64,000 bases of DNA from Cytophagales bacterium. GTDB taxonomy: Bacteria; Bacteroidota; Bacteroidia; Cytophagales; Thermoflexibacteraceae. A program made the translations under genes and the position numbers. The DNA is taken from NCBI GenBank assembly GCA_013299115.1, contig JAAFKA010000011.1:104338-168337 (forward strand), in the 5' to 3' direction. A model generated the notes under the pieces. The model was given only the letters and a program-made list of their open reading frames with translations, was not told the origin of the DNA and made no database searches. Shown here one piece after another: positions 34,238-42,398 of the stretch (the first letter of the stretch is position 1; each line of letters starts with the position of its first letter).

Positions 34238-34444
34238 ATGATGCACTTAGTAGTAAACTTTGAAAACACAAGCCAATTAGATACTATAAAATCTTTATTA
34301 GTGCAAAATGGTTTTACTTCTTTCTTTGTGGAAGACGACATCGAAGATGACGAGGAAGATACTTATTGGCTAAAAATAATAGAGGAACGTAAAAACGAAC
34401 CTACGACAAGTTGGGAAGAAGTTAAACGCAACTTAAACCTGTAA
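34238..34444 (+). CDS. small antitoxin-like protein
   Basis: 68 residues from MMHLVVNFENTSQLD; an in-frame ATG at 34151 would add a hydrophobic extension encoded in the terminator region and is rejected. It begins with a beta-strand and ends EEVKRNLNL after PTTSWEEV, the C-terminal signature common in antitoxins encoded immediately before RelE/ParE-type toxins in Bacteroidota. The middle is very acidic (VEDDIEDDEEDTYW). The gene that follows 2 nt later is only a 20-codon stub, so this looks like an orphaned antitoxin. Confidence 0.6.
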   Translation: MMHLVVNFENTSQLDTIKSLLVQNGFTSFFVEDDIEDDEEDTYWLKIIEERKNEPTTSWEEVKRNLNL

Positions 34445-34446
34445 TT

Positions 34447-34509
34447 ATGGCTTATTCTATTGTTTTTGTTAGTTCTGCCAATGGTCATAGAAAAGATATT
34501 TATGATTAA
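34447..34509 (+). pseudogene. 20-codon remnant of a RelE/ParE-type toxin gene
   Basis: It starts with ATG 2 nt after the antitoxin-like stop codon and reads MAYSIVFVSSANGHRKDIYD before a stop. The first nine residues match the usual beta-strand 1 of RelE/ParE/YoeB toxins (MAYxIVFxxSA). The rest of the toxin (normally 85-100 residues) is missing, and folB starts 57 bp later. I read it as a 3'-deleted toxin gene. With only ten informative residues this is moderate evidence. Confidence 0.45.
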
Positions 34510-34566
34510 GTTTTTAAGCCCTTGCAAATGATTTCAAAAAGAGAAAAGCAACTAAACCACAAAATC

Positions 34567-34950
34567 ATGACCTGCGAAATCAGCTTAGAAAACATAGAAT
34601 TTTTTGCCTATCATGGCTACTATGATGAGGAGCAAAAAATAGGCAATCGTTACAGCGTAAGCATCTGTATAACGGCAAGCGTAGCCCATGCTGCCCAGCA
34701 AGACGAATTGCAAAGCACAGTCAATTACGAAGTAGTCTATAAAATAGCCCAACAAGTGATGCAAAAACCAACCCGACTGTTGGAACATTTGGCATATTCG
34801 ATGGTACTGAAACTATTTAAGACGTTTGAATTGATAGAAACAGCTACCGTAGCTGTTCGCAAGCACAACCCACCTATTGGCGGTGTTTGTGAGGCAGCAC
34901 AGGTGAAACTTACGCTAAATCAGGCAGAATATAAAATAAGCTATGCTTAA
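34567..34950 (+). CDS. folB: dihydroneopterin aldolase
   Basis: A 127-residue enzyme of folate synthesis that splits dihydroneopterin to 6-hydroxymethyl-dihydropterin and glycolaldehyde. It starts MTCEISLENIEFFAYHGYYDEEQ, where the FYAYHGxxxxE pattern of FolB is clear (F-F-A-Y-H-G-Y-Y-D-E-E). NYEVVYKIAQQVM, RLLEHLAYSMV and the C-terminal AVRKHNPPIGGVCEAAQV (KxNPP) are the other family motifs. Starts upstream at 34522 and 34528 are possible but add only charged residues, so the start immediately before the first strand is used. Confidence 0.93.
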   Translation: MTCEISLENIEFFAYHGYYDEEQKIGNRYSVSICITASVAHAAQQDELQSTVNYEVVYKIAQQVMQKPTRLLEHLAYSMVLKLFKTFELIETATVAVRKHNPPIGGVCEAAQVKLTLNQAEYKISYA

Positions 34951-35026
34951 TTTGAGTTGCATAGTACGAATATAAGTACACACCCAAAATAAAAATACAT
35001 TTTTTTGTAACTCCTTGAAAATCAAT

Positions 35027-35052
35027 TAACGGACACTTTAAAAGTGTCTGTT
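35027..35052 (+). terminator. terminator hairpin, CGGACACTT family
   Basis: TAACGGACACTT (35027-35038) pairs with AAGTGTCTGTTA (35041-35052) with one G-U pair, downstream of folB. It is the same family as 22982-23008. Confidence 0.6.
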
Positions 35053-35195
35053 AAATTTATCCACTTACTTAACACAAGCCAAAGTGTATATTACATTACA
35101 TTATTTAATTTAGGAGCTTGTTTGGATTTAAGATTTGGTTTATTTATTTTCATTGCCAAAAAATGGAAAAAGCAACCCGTTTTATGATTTAGTTC

Positions 35196-36476
35196 ATGCT
35201 TTCAATCAACGAAGAATATCACCAACAAGACCGCAACCGCAGACGAAATGCAGTACAAAAATTTTGCTATGCTTGTGCAATAGCCAATCTTTTTTCATTT
35301 GCTCCAGATTTATACTATCAAATCTGGACTACAGTCTTGGGTGGTGTGCTAATTAGCTTGTTTTTCTTGCTAATGAATTTGATAAACGTCAAGTATAGCA
35401 CTAACTTGGCTGCTAATTTGTTATTAGGCGTGGGCAATGTCATTGCTTTTGTTTTCGCCAACCTTTTGGGCAAGGCAGCTAATGTACAATATGTCTTGTT
35501 TATCAGTATTTTGTTTATTCCTTTTATGCTCGATGTCTATGATAAAAGGTTTGTGTTTTTTCATACTACTTTCCCCTTTGTTTTGTTACTTTTATTAGAA
35601 GCTACGGATTACACTGTATTTCCGCAATTAATTACCTTCACACCAGCGCAGTTAAAAGTTTTTGCCGTTGTCAATGTTTTGACTATGTTGCTCATTAGCC
35701 CTCTAATTATCTCCTCTATCATTAACACACACACCGATATTTATAAACTTCTCATTAAATCGGGTGAGAAAATGGAAATTCAAAATGCAGAATTAGCAAA
35801 GACCAACGCCGAGTTAGACAAATTTGTGTATAGTGTAAGCCACGATTTACGTTCTCCCATAGCCTCCGCTTTGGGGCTTGTTTACTTGTCAAAACAAGAA
35901 AATAATTTAGAAGTATTGCGAGAATACGAATTGCTAAAAGAAAAAAGTTTAAAAAAATTAGACGGTTTTATTCGAGATATTTTAGACTACTCACGCAACA
36001 CACGCATAGAGATTAACCCACAACCTATTGATTGGCAGCTATTTAGCAGGCAAGCAATAGAACAACACCAACACAGCCCCGAAGCACGAGGTATGGTATT
36101 AACTACGGCTGTAAACCAACAGGGAAAATTTTATACCGACCACCACCGCATAGGAATTGTATTTAACAACCTGATTTCCAATGCTATTTGTTACCACGAT
36201 AGCTATAAACCTTCATCTTTTTTGCGAATTACGATTATCTCAAAGCCTGAAAAAACTACTTTGCTTTTTGAGGACAACGGCATAGGAATAGCCGAAGAAC
36301 ACCACGAAAAAGTATTTAAAATGTTTTACAGAGCCACCGAAAACAGTAAAGGGTCGGGTTTAGGGCTTTATATAGTAGCAGAAACCATACAAAAACTAAA
36401 AGGAAAAATAACACTACAATCTGAAGTGGGCAAAAAAACTACTTTTATGATAGAACTACCTCATTTGGTGGGATAG
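35196..36476 (+). CDS. sensor histidine kinase with membrane-embedded N-terminus
   Basis: A 426-residue kinase. Residues 25-180 contain about six hydrophobic helices (for example VLGGVLISLFFLLMNLIN and VQYVLFISILFIPFM), a 6TM sensor type. A short coiled coil leads to the dimerisation/phosphoacceptor helix FVYSVSHDLRSPIASALGLV (H-box, about 212-230). The ATPase domain (about 310-425) shows NNLISNAICYH (N-box), FEDNGIGIAEEHHEKVF (G1), FKMFYRA (F-box) and GSGLGLYIV (G2). No response regulator lies next to it, so it is an orphan kinase. Its signal is unknown. Confidence 0.92.
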   Translation: MLSINEEYHQQDRNRRRNAVQKFCYACAIANLFSFAPDLYYQIWTTVLGGVLISLFFLLMNLINVKYSTNLAANLLLGVGNVIAFVFANLLGKAANVQYVLFISILFIPFMLDVYDKRFVFFHTTFPFVLLLLLEATDYTVFPQLITFTPAQLKVFAVVNVLTMLLISPLIISSIINTHTDIYKLLIKSGEKMEIQNAELAKTNAELDKFVYSVSHDLRSPIASALGLVYLSKQENNLEVLREYELLKEKSLKKLDGFIRDILDYSRNTRIEINPQPIDWQLFSRQAIEQHQHSPEARGMVLTTAVNQQGKFYTDHHRIGIVFNNLISNAICYHDSYKPSSFLRITIISKPEKTTLLFEDNGIGIAEEHHEKVFKMFYRATENSKGSGLGLYIVAETIQKLKGKITLQSEVGKKTTFMIELPHLVG

Positions 36477-36572
36477 TTTTAATTAATTGTAGTACCACAC
36501 AAGTAATGCGTTAAGTGTAATAGAACTGACTCTTTGAAAAATGTTAGCTCCAAGTATTAAGTAGTTGAACCT

Positions 36573-36605
36573 AATTATCCGACACCTTTGAGGTGTCGGA
36601 TAATT
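36573..36605. terminator. perfect 15-bp palindrome (CCGACACCT)
   Basis: AATTATCCGACACCT (36573-36587) and its exact complement (36591-36605) enclose a TTG loop, about 100 bp after the histidine kinase stop codon. It is related in layout to the CGGACACTT hairpins. Confidence 0.65.
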
Positions 36606-36767
36606 CTGATAATCATATACTTAGCACTTGAAATATTATTGTTTATTTAAGTCTAACTACTTACCTCTGTGGCACTACCTAATTAATATAGAATACAGTA
36701 ACATATAATTTAAAGTTTTATGTAAGTTTTTAGGCAAAAAAGTAGTAGCAAATAAGAAAAAAGTTGC

Positions 36768-36775
36768 TACCTTTG
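36768..36775 (+). promoter_or_regulatory. -7 box of a possible promoter
   Basis: TACCTTTG within GTTGCTACCTTTGCAGCC fits the Bacteroidota -7 element TAnnTTTG and lies about 200 bp before the next start codon, implying a long leader. Confidence 0.5.
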
Positions 36776-36973
36776 CAGCCGTTTTTAGTGTAGTTGTTGC
36801 AACAGACAAAGCCAATGCAGTAATGAAATACCTTGCAGGCAGCTAACTAAAAAAAATGGAGGTTTCGTTGCCAAACGCGGCTACAAACTTCCTCATTTGC
36901 CTTATTGGTTGCCGTTTTCTAAACTCTGTTTACGAAAATGCGTAGGACAAATGTTCCACTTAATAGATTAGTA

Positions 36974-37426
36974 ATGAAACGAATTATTTTTACGGTGTTG
37001 TTTGTATTGACTGTTTTGTATCCATTTAAGGAGGGCAAAAGTAATGCAGAAAAACAGACAGTAGGGCAAGTTTCAAACGCAGCAATGCTCACGGCTGAAG
37101 CCAACAAACTCACACGAAGAAATGTGCATGATTACTTGTATCACTTAACACAAGACTCTGCAAAAACGGACTTGTATTTCCGTATTCTGCTCAATGAATC
37201 TAACTTGACAAGTGAGTTAGCAGTCGAGCAAAACAACATTTGTGGGATGCGAAACTGGGAAGGAAAAAACAAGTACTTTGTTGGGCTGAACAAAAGCAAA
37301 TATTGTATCTACCCACATTGGCGTTATTCAGCCAAAGATTTAGTAGAATATATGGAGCATTATGGTAGACGGGCTTGGTATTTTAGATTTAAAGACCGTT
37401 TTCATAGAATCAGCACAAAATTGTAA
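36974..37426 (+). CDS. small secreted protein with glucosaminidase (GH73-like) fold
   Basis: About 150 residues from MKRIIFTVLFVLTVLY, a signal or anchor sequence; the frame opens at 36938 but the earlier residues are unlikely. The segment LNESNLTSELAVEQNNICGMRNWEG followed by YCIYPHWRYSAKDLVEYMEHY matches the arrangement in GH73/LytG-like N-acetylglucosaminidases, where a catalytic Glu in ESxxxxS-x-LA precedes a NN-x-x-G(I/M)(K/R) motif. It is shorter than typical GH73 proteins. Its function could be peptidoglycan cleavage. Followed by a strong terminator. Confidence 0.55.
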   Translation: MKRIIFTVLFVLTVLYPFKEGKSNAEKQTVGQVSNAAMLTAEANKLTRRNVHDYLYHLTQDSAKTDLYFRILLNESNLTSELAVEQNNICGMRNWEGKNKYFVGLNKSKYCIYPHWRYSAKDLVEYMEHYGRRAWYFRFKDRFHRISTKL

Positions 37427-37443
37427 CTATTCATTAAAACACA

Positions 37444-37478
37444 AAAACTCTACTAAGTTTTTAACTTTGTAGAGTTTT
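37444..37478 (+). terminator. rho-independent terminator
   Basis: AAAACTCTAC (37444-37453) pairs perfectly with GTAGAGTTTT (37469-37478), 18 bp after the stop codon of the GH73-like gene. Confidence 0.75.
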
Positions 37479-37590
37479 GTGTTTTAGGCATATTCTGCAA
37501 ATAAAACTCTTTGTTCTCTCACAGAGCCTGCAAAAGTAGGTGTTGAGAAAGAAAGTAGTAGTGCAAGAATAATTTGCAGCATTTTGTTTT

Positions 37591-37654
37591 GTAGCATACG
37601 CTTTAGCGTGTGATTTAGTCCTCTATTTCACACGCTAAAGCGTATGTTACATTC
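37591..37654. repeat. two ACGCTAAAGCGT repeats in inverted orientation
   Basis: GTAGCATACGCTTTAGCGTG (from 37591) and CACACGCTAAAGCGTATG (from 37629) are oppositely oriented copies of the dispersed unit. The second contributes the false upstream ATG at 37644 of the next gene. Confidence 0.85.
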
Positions 37655-37679
37655 TTTTAATCATTTAACTTTTAAATTA

Positions 37680-38399
37680 ATGGCACAATCAACAAAAAAA
37701 CTTTGCTACAAACTTTTGAATGGGGTTATTGTCTTGTTTATCAGCTTTCTAAGTCTTCCTGCCCATGCCCAAAACTCCAAATGGCAAGTAGGGGCTTATT
37801 TCTCCCCTGACCTCAATTTACAATTAGCAGACGAGTATAACTACAATGTTGAAAAACAGCGTGGTTATATGGACATTGGCTTTACCACAGGCATAACAGG
37901 GCAATATAAATTGAGTAAAAGATTTCGATTTTTGACAGGTTTGCAATACAAATATAGAAGATTTGAGCAAGTAGGAGATATAGGAACTGTTAGAGAAATA
38001 ACAGATAGTTTAAAGAACACTTCTTTTGGGATTGCTGGCTCTCAGGCTTATATGGTAGGTATTCCTTTGCAGTTGCAATATTGGATAGTAGATGTAGAAA
38101 AATTTGGGTTCTATGTCATGGGTGGCTATAATGTGAATTGGCTAACCAAAGAAACTATAGGTTATGGTGTAGAGTCTTCTAAAATGTTTAATACACCTTA
38201 CTATTATGTCCACACAAGAGTCAGTGGTTTTGCTTTGTCGCAATGGTTTAACTATGCAGAGTTGGGCATAGGCTATGTACCACGTCTGAGCAGGAGGTTT
38301 TGGTTGGCTATTCAACCCACATATAGAATGAGAGATGACGGTGCAAGTTCCTTAACAAGAAATATAGGCATGGTCTTTCATTTGTCTTATCAATTATAA
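37680..38399 (+). CDS. predicted outer-membrane beta-barrel protein
   Basis: About 239 residues starting at MAQSTKKLC. The in-frame ATG at 37644 lies inside the dispersed palindrome and is rejected. The signal peptide (LLNGVIVLFISFLSLP) is cleaved near AHAQN. The mature part is a PorT/OmpX-like barrel: WQVGAYFSPDLNLQ, YMDIGFTTGITGQYKLSKRFRFLTGLQYKYR, LQLQYWIVD, FGFYVMGGYNVNWL, then WFNYAELGIGYVPRL and a terminal strand GMVFHLSYQL. Such proteins are usual in Bacteroidota outer membranes; PorT is a T9SS component but this assignment is not certain. Confidence 0.7.
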   Translation: MAQSTKKLCYKLLNGVIVLFISFLSLPAHAQNSKWQVGAYFSPDLNLQLADEYNYNVEKQRGYMDIGFTTGITGQYKLSKRFRFLTGLQYKYRRFEQVGDIGTVREITDSLKNTSFGIAGSQAYMVGIPLQLQYWIVDVEKFGFYVMGGYNVNWLTKETIGYGVESSKMFNTPYYYVHTRVSGFALSQWFNYAELGIGYVPRLSRRFWLAIQPTYRMRDDGASSLTRNIGMVFHLSYQL

Positions 38400-38656
38400 C
38401 CTTATTTCCTAACAACAGTTACACTTTATACGTTGTCAAAGTCTTCGACTATTGACAATGTATAACTTTTTCACTTAAAAACTTTTCCCAACGGCACTGT
38501 CAAAAAAAAATGTGCTTTGGTATTTTTACTACTACACAACCCTAATAAATAAAAAATAATTCCTTAACTCAATAACATCGGATTTTATTCCAATATTATG
38601 AAGTTAAGGAATAGCAAAATTGCCAATTTGTAACATAGACTTTAGTCTGTGCCAAA

Positions 38657-39157
38657 CTAAGCAGCGGCTTCGTTGTTGTCCGCAGCAGGAGTTTCAACTT
38701 TTGCTTCCACTTCTGGCGTAACTGTTGTAGTAGCACCACCTTTTTTGCGGCGACCACGACGAGTTTTTGTTTTCTCTGTGCTTGCAGCCGAAGTAAATGC
38801 GTTGTAATCTACTAACTCAATGTAGCAAATTTCTGCATTATCGCCAGCACGCGAAGCCAATTTGATAATTCTGGTATAGCCGCCGTTGCGAGTAGCTATG
38901 CGTTGTGCTACTTCGTCAAACAAGACCTTTACCGACTCTTTATTTTGCAAATAAGAGAAAACTACCCTGCGAGAGTGCGTCGTATCGTCTTTTGACTTGG
39001 TAAGCAAAGGCTCAACGTATTTACGCAATTCTTTAGCTTTTGCTAAGGTAGTCAGGATACGTTTATGCAAGATAAGAGAAGACGCCATATTAGACAACAT
39101 TGCTGCCCTATGTTCGTAGGTTCTTCCCAAATGGTTATTTTTATTTCCGTGTCTCAT
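38657..39157 (-). CDS. rplQ: 50S ribosomal protein L17
   Basis: 166 residues. It starts [24 protein letters not shown], the L17 signature, continues with [24 protein letters not shown] and [22 protein letters not shown], and has the [27 protein letters not shown] core. The last 35 residues are a basic then Ala/Glu-rich tail ([11 protein letters not shown]...NNEAAA), longer than in E. coli L17 but common in Bacteroidota. It is the final gene of the alpha-type ribosomal operon, 31 bp after rpoA. Confidence 0.97.
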   Translation of the reverse strand: MRHGNKNNHLGRTYEHRAAMLSNMASSLILHKRILTTLAKAKELRKYVEPLLTKSKDDTTHSRRVVFSYLQNKESVKVLFDEVAQRIATRNGGYTRIIKLASRAGDNAEICYIELVDYNAFTSAASTEKTKTRRGRRKKGGATTTVTPEVEAKVETPAADNNEAAA

Positions 39158-39188
39158 TTTAGTTCTAAGATTTTACTGTTGATGAAAA

Positions 39189-40175
39189 TTAGTCTTCATC
39201 TAAACGATATTTCGCCACTTCCATGCCGAATTGTAAATTTTTTTCTGCCACCAACTGTTCCAATTCGGTCAAAGATTTTTTACCGAAGTTTCTGAATTTC
39301 ATCATATCGGCAATGTCTAATTGTACCAAATCTCCCAATGTTTTGATGTCGGCAGCTTTCAAACAGTTGTAAGCACGAACAGACAAATCCAAATCTGCCA
39401 AAAGAGTTTTGAGCAACTTACGCATGTGTAAGATTTCCTCATCTACTGTTTCTTCTTCCTCTGCTTTCATTGTTTCCAACGTAATTTTTTCGTCAGAGAA
39501 CAACATGAAGTGTTGAATCAAGATACGTGCAGCACCTTTTAAAGCATCTTCGGGGTGAATAGAACCATCGGTAATAATTTCTAATACCAATTTTTCGTAG
39601 TCCGTTTTTTGCTCAACCCTTGTATTTTCTATGCTATATTTTACGTTTTTGATAGGCGTAAAAATAGCATCAATCGGAATATAGCCTACAGCTTGCTCAC
39701 TTTTGTTTTCCTCTGCGGGAACATAGCCACGACCTTTGTCGAGGTATAGTTCTACTTCCAGTTCCACAGACGGGTCCATGTGGCAAATCACTTGTTCAGG
39801 GTTTAAAATCTCAAAGAAAGAGGTAAACTCTCCAATGTCGCCAGCTTTAAATACCGACTTGCCTTTCAAATGAACTGTTATTTTGGTATCAGGCTGGTCA
39901 GTAAGACGTTTAAAACGCACCATTTTGAGGTTCAAAATGATTTCGGTTACATCTTCCATTACCCCCGTAATTGTAGAAAACTCATGCAACACACTTGGTA
40001 TTCGCATACCAATAATGGCATAGCCCTCCAAAGACGACAAGAGGATTCTACGGAGTGCATTGCCGATAGTTACACCAAACCCTCTTTCCAAAGGCTTAAA
40101 CTCAAACAGACCGTGAAAATTATCTGCTTTTTCCATTACCACCTTGTCAGGCATTTGAAATGCTAAAATTGACAT
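39189..40175 (-). CDS. rpoA: RNA polymerase alpha subunit
   Basis: 328 residues. The N-terminal domain (1 to about 230) begins [49 protein letters not shown], the dimerisation and assembly region. The C-terminal domain (about 250-328) contains [22 protein letters not shown] and [16 protein letters not shown], the helix-hairpin-helix that contacts UP elements and activators. It lies between rpsD and rplQ as usual. An interrupted hairpin (40233-40267) precedes it. Confidence 0.98.
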   Translation of the reverse strand: MSILAFQMPDKVVMEKADNFHGLFEFKPLERGFGVTIGNALRRILLSSLEGYAIIGMRIPSVLHEFSTITGVMEDVTEIILNLKMVRFKRLTDQPDTKITVHLKGKSVFKAGDIGEFTSFFEILNPEQVICHMDPSVELEVELYLDKGRGYVPAEENKSEQAVGYIPIDAIFTPIKNVKYSIENTRVEQKTDYEKLVLEIITDGSIHPEDALKGAARILIQHFMLFSDEKITLETMKAEEEETVDEEILHMRKLLKTLLADLDLSVRAYNCLKAADIKTLGDLVQLDIADMMKFRNFGKKSLTELEQLVAEKNLQFGMEVAKYRLDED

Positions 40176-40232
40176 CGTTATATGTTGATTTTTTGATTTG
40201 ACGCTAAACTACTCAGGGTTATAAACAACAAG

Positions 40233-40267
40233 CTAAACAAGATAGTACATGGTGCTATCTTGTTTAG
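40233..40267 (-). promoter_or_regulatory. 13-bp perfect hairpin between rpsD and rpoA
   Basis: CTAAACAAGATAG (40233-40245) and its exact complement (40255-40267) enclose a 9-nt loop. It sits immediately after the rpsD stop codon in an otherwise continuous operon, so it may attenuate read-through, stabilise processed mRNA, or bind S4 in autoregulation. Only the structure is seen. Confidence 0.6.
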
Positions 40268-40270
40268 GGC

Positions 40271-40873
40271 TTATTTAGAATACAATTCTACGATTAATTG
40301 TTCTTTGATATTTTCAGGGATTTCCTCTCTTTCAGGATAGTTGATAAACTTACCTGCCATAGAAGCACTGTCCCACTCCAACCAGCCAAAACGATTAACT
40401 TTGCCCGACAAGCATTTGCCGATAGTTTCTAAGGTTTTTGCTTTTTCGCGTACAGCTACTACATCACCTGGACGTAGGCTGTAAGAAGGAATGTTTACCA
40501 CTTCACCATTTACAGTGATGTGTTTGTGTCCTACCAACTGACGAGCAGCTCTGCGCGTAGGTGCTATACCTAAACGATAGACTGTGTTGTCTAATCTTGC
40601 CTCCAATAAACGCAACAAATTCGCACCTGTAACACCGCCTTTGCGAGCAGCTTCGTTAAAAGTTTTAGCAAATTGACGTTCCAACAAGCCATAGATAAAC
40701 TTAGCTTTTTGTTTTTCGTTCAACTGCTTAGAATATTCTCCTTCTTTTTTGCGTTTACCCTTGCCATGCTGACCTGGAGGATAATTTCTGTCTTTTAATT
40801 GTTTGCAGGGACCAAGTACTGCTTCGCCGAAACGTCTTGAAATCTTGGCTTTGGGTCCTGTGTATCTTGCCAT
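40271..40873 (-). CDS. rpsD: 30S ribosomal protein S4
   Basis: 200 residues starting [58 protein letters not shown] is the S4 N-terminal region. The S4 RNA-binding domain follows: [47 protein letters not shown]. The protein ends with [10 protein letters not shown]. It is a primary 16S rRNA-binding assembly protein and, in many bacteria, a translational regulator of the alpha operon. Its position between rpsK and rpoA fits that operon. Confidence 0.98.
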   Translation of the reverse strand: MARYTGPKAKISRRFGEAVLGPCKQLKDRNYPPGQHGKGKRKKEGEYSKQLNEKQKAKFIYGLLERQFAKTFNEAARKGGVTGANLLRLLEARLDNTVYRLGIAPTRRAARQLVGHKHITVNGEVVNIPSYSLRPGDVVAVREKAKTLETIGKCLSGKVNRFGWLEWDSASMAGKFINYPEREEIPENIKEQLIVELYSK

Positions 40874-41190
40874 TTTTTTGTAATAAGTTAATGTGAATAA
40901 ATACTGTCATTGCGTCTTTTGTCGCCTTGGCAGGGTGCAAAAGATTCAGCTTCCAATGACTTTGATAAAGTGCAATTAATTAAAATTGCGAGTGAGTTTT
41001 TGCCAAAACTCTAAAAACCACTATACTCAAACCTTATAAAGAAAATCCTTTACAAGATTTGAGTGTTTACCTGTAGTGCGGACTTTAGTCCGCACCATGG
41101 GCTTTCGGTTGCTACAACCGAAAGTGTCTTGGGGTTGTAGCAACCCCTTTGCACGTTATTTTTTCATTCGCCTAAAGGCAAATATACGGA
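40874..41190. other. 317-bp gap inside the ribosomal operon carrying palindromes
   Basis: Between rpsD and rpsK. It contains three consecutive hairpins at 41076-41147 but no reading frame of interest. Gaps of this size are unusual within this operon. Confidence 0.7.
41076..41147. repeat. three consecutive short palindromes between rpsK and rpsD
   Basis: GTGCGGACT pairs with AGTCCGCAC (41076-41095; dispersed GTGNGGACT family), CTTTCGGTTG pairs with CAACCGAAAG (41102-41124), and GGGGTTG pairs with CAACCCC (41131-41147). The middle hairpin shares its TTTCGGTTG stem with the atpA terminator. Confidence 0.8.
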
Positions 41191-41592
41191 TTATACTCTA
41201 CGTTTTTTGGGAGGACGGCAACCATTGTGTGGCAATGGCGTTACATCTCTGATGGTTGTAACTTCGATACCCGCAGCCTGAATGGTACGGATAGCCGACT
41301 CACGACCAGCACCAGGTCCTTTGACAAAAACTTCTACTTTGCGAAGTCCTAAGTCGTAGGCTACCTTGGCACACTCCGAAGCAGCCATTTGAGCAGCATA
41401 CGGCGTGTTCTTTTTTGAGCCTTTAAAGCCCATTTTGCCCGCAGAAGACCAAGAAATTACTTGTCCTGCCATGTTGGTCATCGAGATAATGATGTTGTTG
41501 AACGAAGCCCTTAAGTGAGCCTGACCCACTGCTTCCACAACCACCACTCTCTTTTTTGACTTGTCTTTTTTCTTTGCAGCTTGTGTTGCCAT
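41191..41592 (-). CDS. rpsK: 30S ribosomal protein S11
   Basis: 133 residues. A basic N-terminus ([13 protein letters not shown]) precedes the S11 core: [72 protein letters not shown] and the terminal [16 protein letters not shown]. All conserved S11 blocks are present and the length is normal. It is cotranscribed with rpsM upstream (89 bp). Confidence 0.98.
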   Translation of the reverse strand: MATQAAKKKDKSKKRVVVVEAVGQAHLRASFNNIIISMTNMAGQVISWSSAGKMGFKGSKKNTPYAAQMAASECAKVAYDLGLRKVEVFVKGPGAGRESAIRTIQAAGIEVTTIRDVTPLPHNGCRPPKKRRV

Positions 41593-41681
41593 AAATGTTT
41601 TTCAGTTGAGGTAAGGGCTGATATAAATTGCCTAACAGCTTGATTAGGCTGCACATAACAGCATACTTACTGGGTTTGCGA

Positions 41682-42062
41682 TTACTTTTTGGTTGCTCCT
41701 TTTTTCTTAGCTACTGTCTTACGTTTACCTTTGCGAGTACGGGCATTGTTTTTTGTACTTTGTCCACGTGCAGGCAATCCTTTGCGGTGACGCAAGCCTC
41801 TGTAACAGCCAATGTCCATCAGACGTTTGATACTCAACGAGATTTCAGAACGAAGTGCACCTTCGGTTCTGTATTCACTGTTGATAATATCACGAATTGC
41901 TTTCGAATCCGCATCAGTCCATTGGGCAGGTTTTTTGTTAAAATCAATCCCTGCTTTTGCTAAGATTTTTTGTGAGGTAGCACGACCAATTCCGAAAATA
42001 TAAGTCAAAGCTATTTCGCCTCGCTTATTGTCTGGAATATCTACGCCTGAAATCCTTGCCAT
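41682..42062 (-). CDS. rpsM: 30S ribosomal protein S13
   Basis: 126 residues. [33 protein letters not shown] is the S13 start. [47 protein letters not shown] is the conserved basic C-terminal region that contacts 16S rRNA and tRNA. Length and motifs are normal. It follows rpmJ by 56 bp. Confidence 0.98.
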   Translation of the reverse strand: MARISGVDIPDNKRGEIALTYIFGIGRATSQKILAKAGIDFNKKPAQWTDADSKAIRDIINSEYRTEGALRSEISLSIKRLMDIGCYRGLRHRKGLPARGQSTKNNARTRKGKRKTVAKKKGATKK

Positions 42063-42118
42063 AGTTTTTTTTTGTTTTTAAATACGTTGAAAATGACGCA
42101 ATCAAAGGAAATCCCTGA

Positions 42119-42235
42119 TTATCCCTGTCTTTGTTTGAACTTAGGGTTTTTCTTATTGATGACGTACACTTTACCGTTGCGTCTGATGACCTTGCAATCT
42201 TCGCTACGTTTTTTAACAGATGCTTTTACTTTCAT
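42119..42235 (-). CDS. rpmJ: 50S ribosomal protein L36
   Basis: A 38-residue protein: [20 protein letters not shown], then [18 protein letters not shown]. The fold of L36 is recognisable. Only one cysteine (DCKVI) remains of the four zinc-ligand positions of the C+ type, and the otherwise paired position is Ser (KRSEDC), so it looks like the zinc-free form common in some Bacteroidota. It is first in the operon, about 50 bp after a clear promoter; infA is not adjacent. Confidence 0.95.
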   Translation of the reverse strand: MKVKASVKKRSEDCKVIRRNGKVYVINKKNPKFKQRQG

Positions 42236-42284
42236 TTTTTTTGAGTGTTAAAAATGAGTTGGGTGTACGATTGAAAAATGTTTG

Positions 42285-42314
42285 CAAAGTTACATTTTTT
42301 TTTGTTGCTACAAA
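42285..42314 (-). promoter_or_regulatory. promoter of the rpmJ-rpsM-rpsK-rpsD-rpoA-rplQ operon
   Basis: On the minus strand, TTTG (42314-42311), an 18-bp AT-rich spacer, and TAACTTTG (42292-42285) match the Bacteroidota promoter form TTTG - about 19 - TAnnTTTG. The -7 box ends 49 bp before the rpmJ start codon. Confidence 0.7.
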
Positions 42315-42334
42315 TTTTTTTGCAACTTTTTTTC

Positions 42335-42374
42335 AAAAAAAAAAGTGGTTTCGGTTGCTTACAACCGAAACCAC
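42335..42374 (-). terminator. rho-independent terminator of atpA
   Basis: On the minus strand a 13-bp perfect stem (GTGGTTTCGGTTG and its complement, 42345-42374, loop 4 nt) is followed directly by ten T residues (42344-42335). It begins 24 bp after the atpA stop codon and separates it from the ribosomal promoter. Confidence 0.9.
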
Positions 42375-42398
42375 CTAAACTATTATCTTATTTGCTAC

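Larger units (their letters stand above)
36477..36973. other. 497-bp intergenic region with palindrome and possible leader
   Basis: It contains a diverged hairpin near 36530, a perfect 15-bp palindrome (36573-36605), a -7-like TACCTTTG (36768-36775), and about 190 bp of transcribed-looking sequence before the next gene that encodes only short frames. One frame reads MKYLAGS, a stop, and then about 40 sense codons ending FHLID. No known RNA family was recognised. Confidence 0.55.

Noticed and set aside
36780..36960. tmRNA, SRP RNA or RNase P RNA in the long leader
   Set aside because: None of the conserved sequence blocks of these RNAs could be found.
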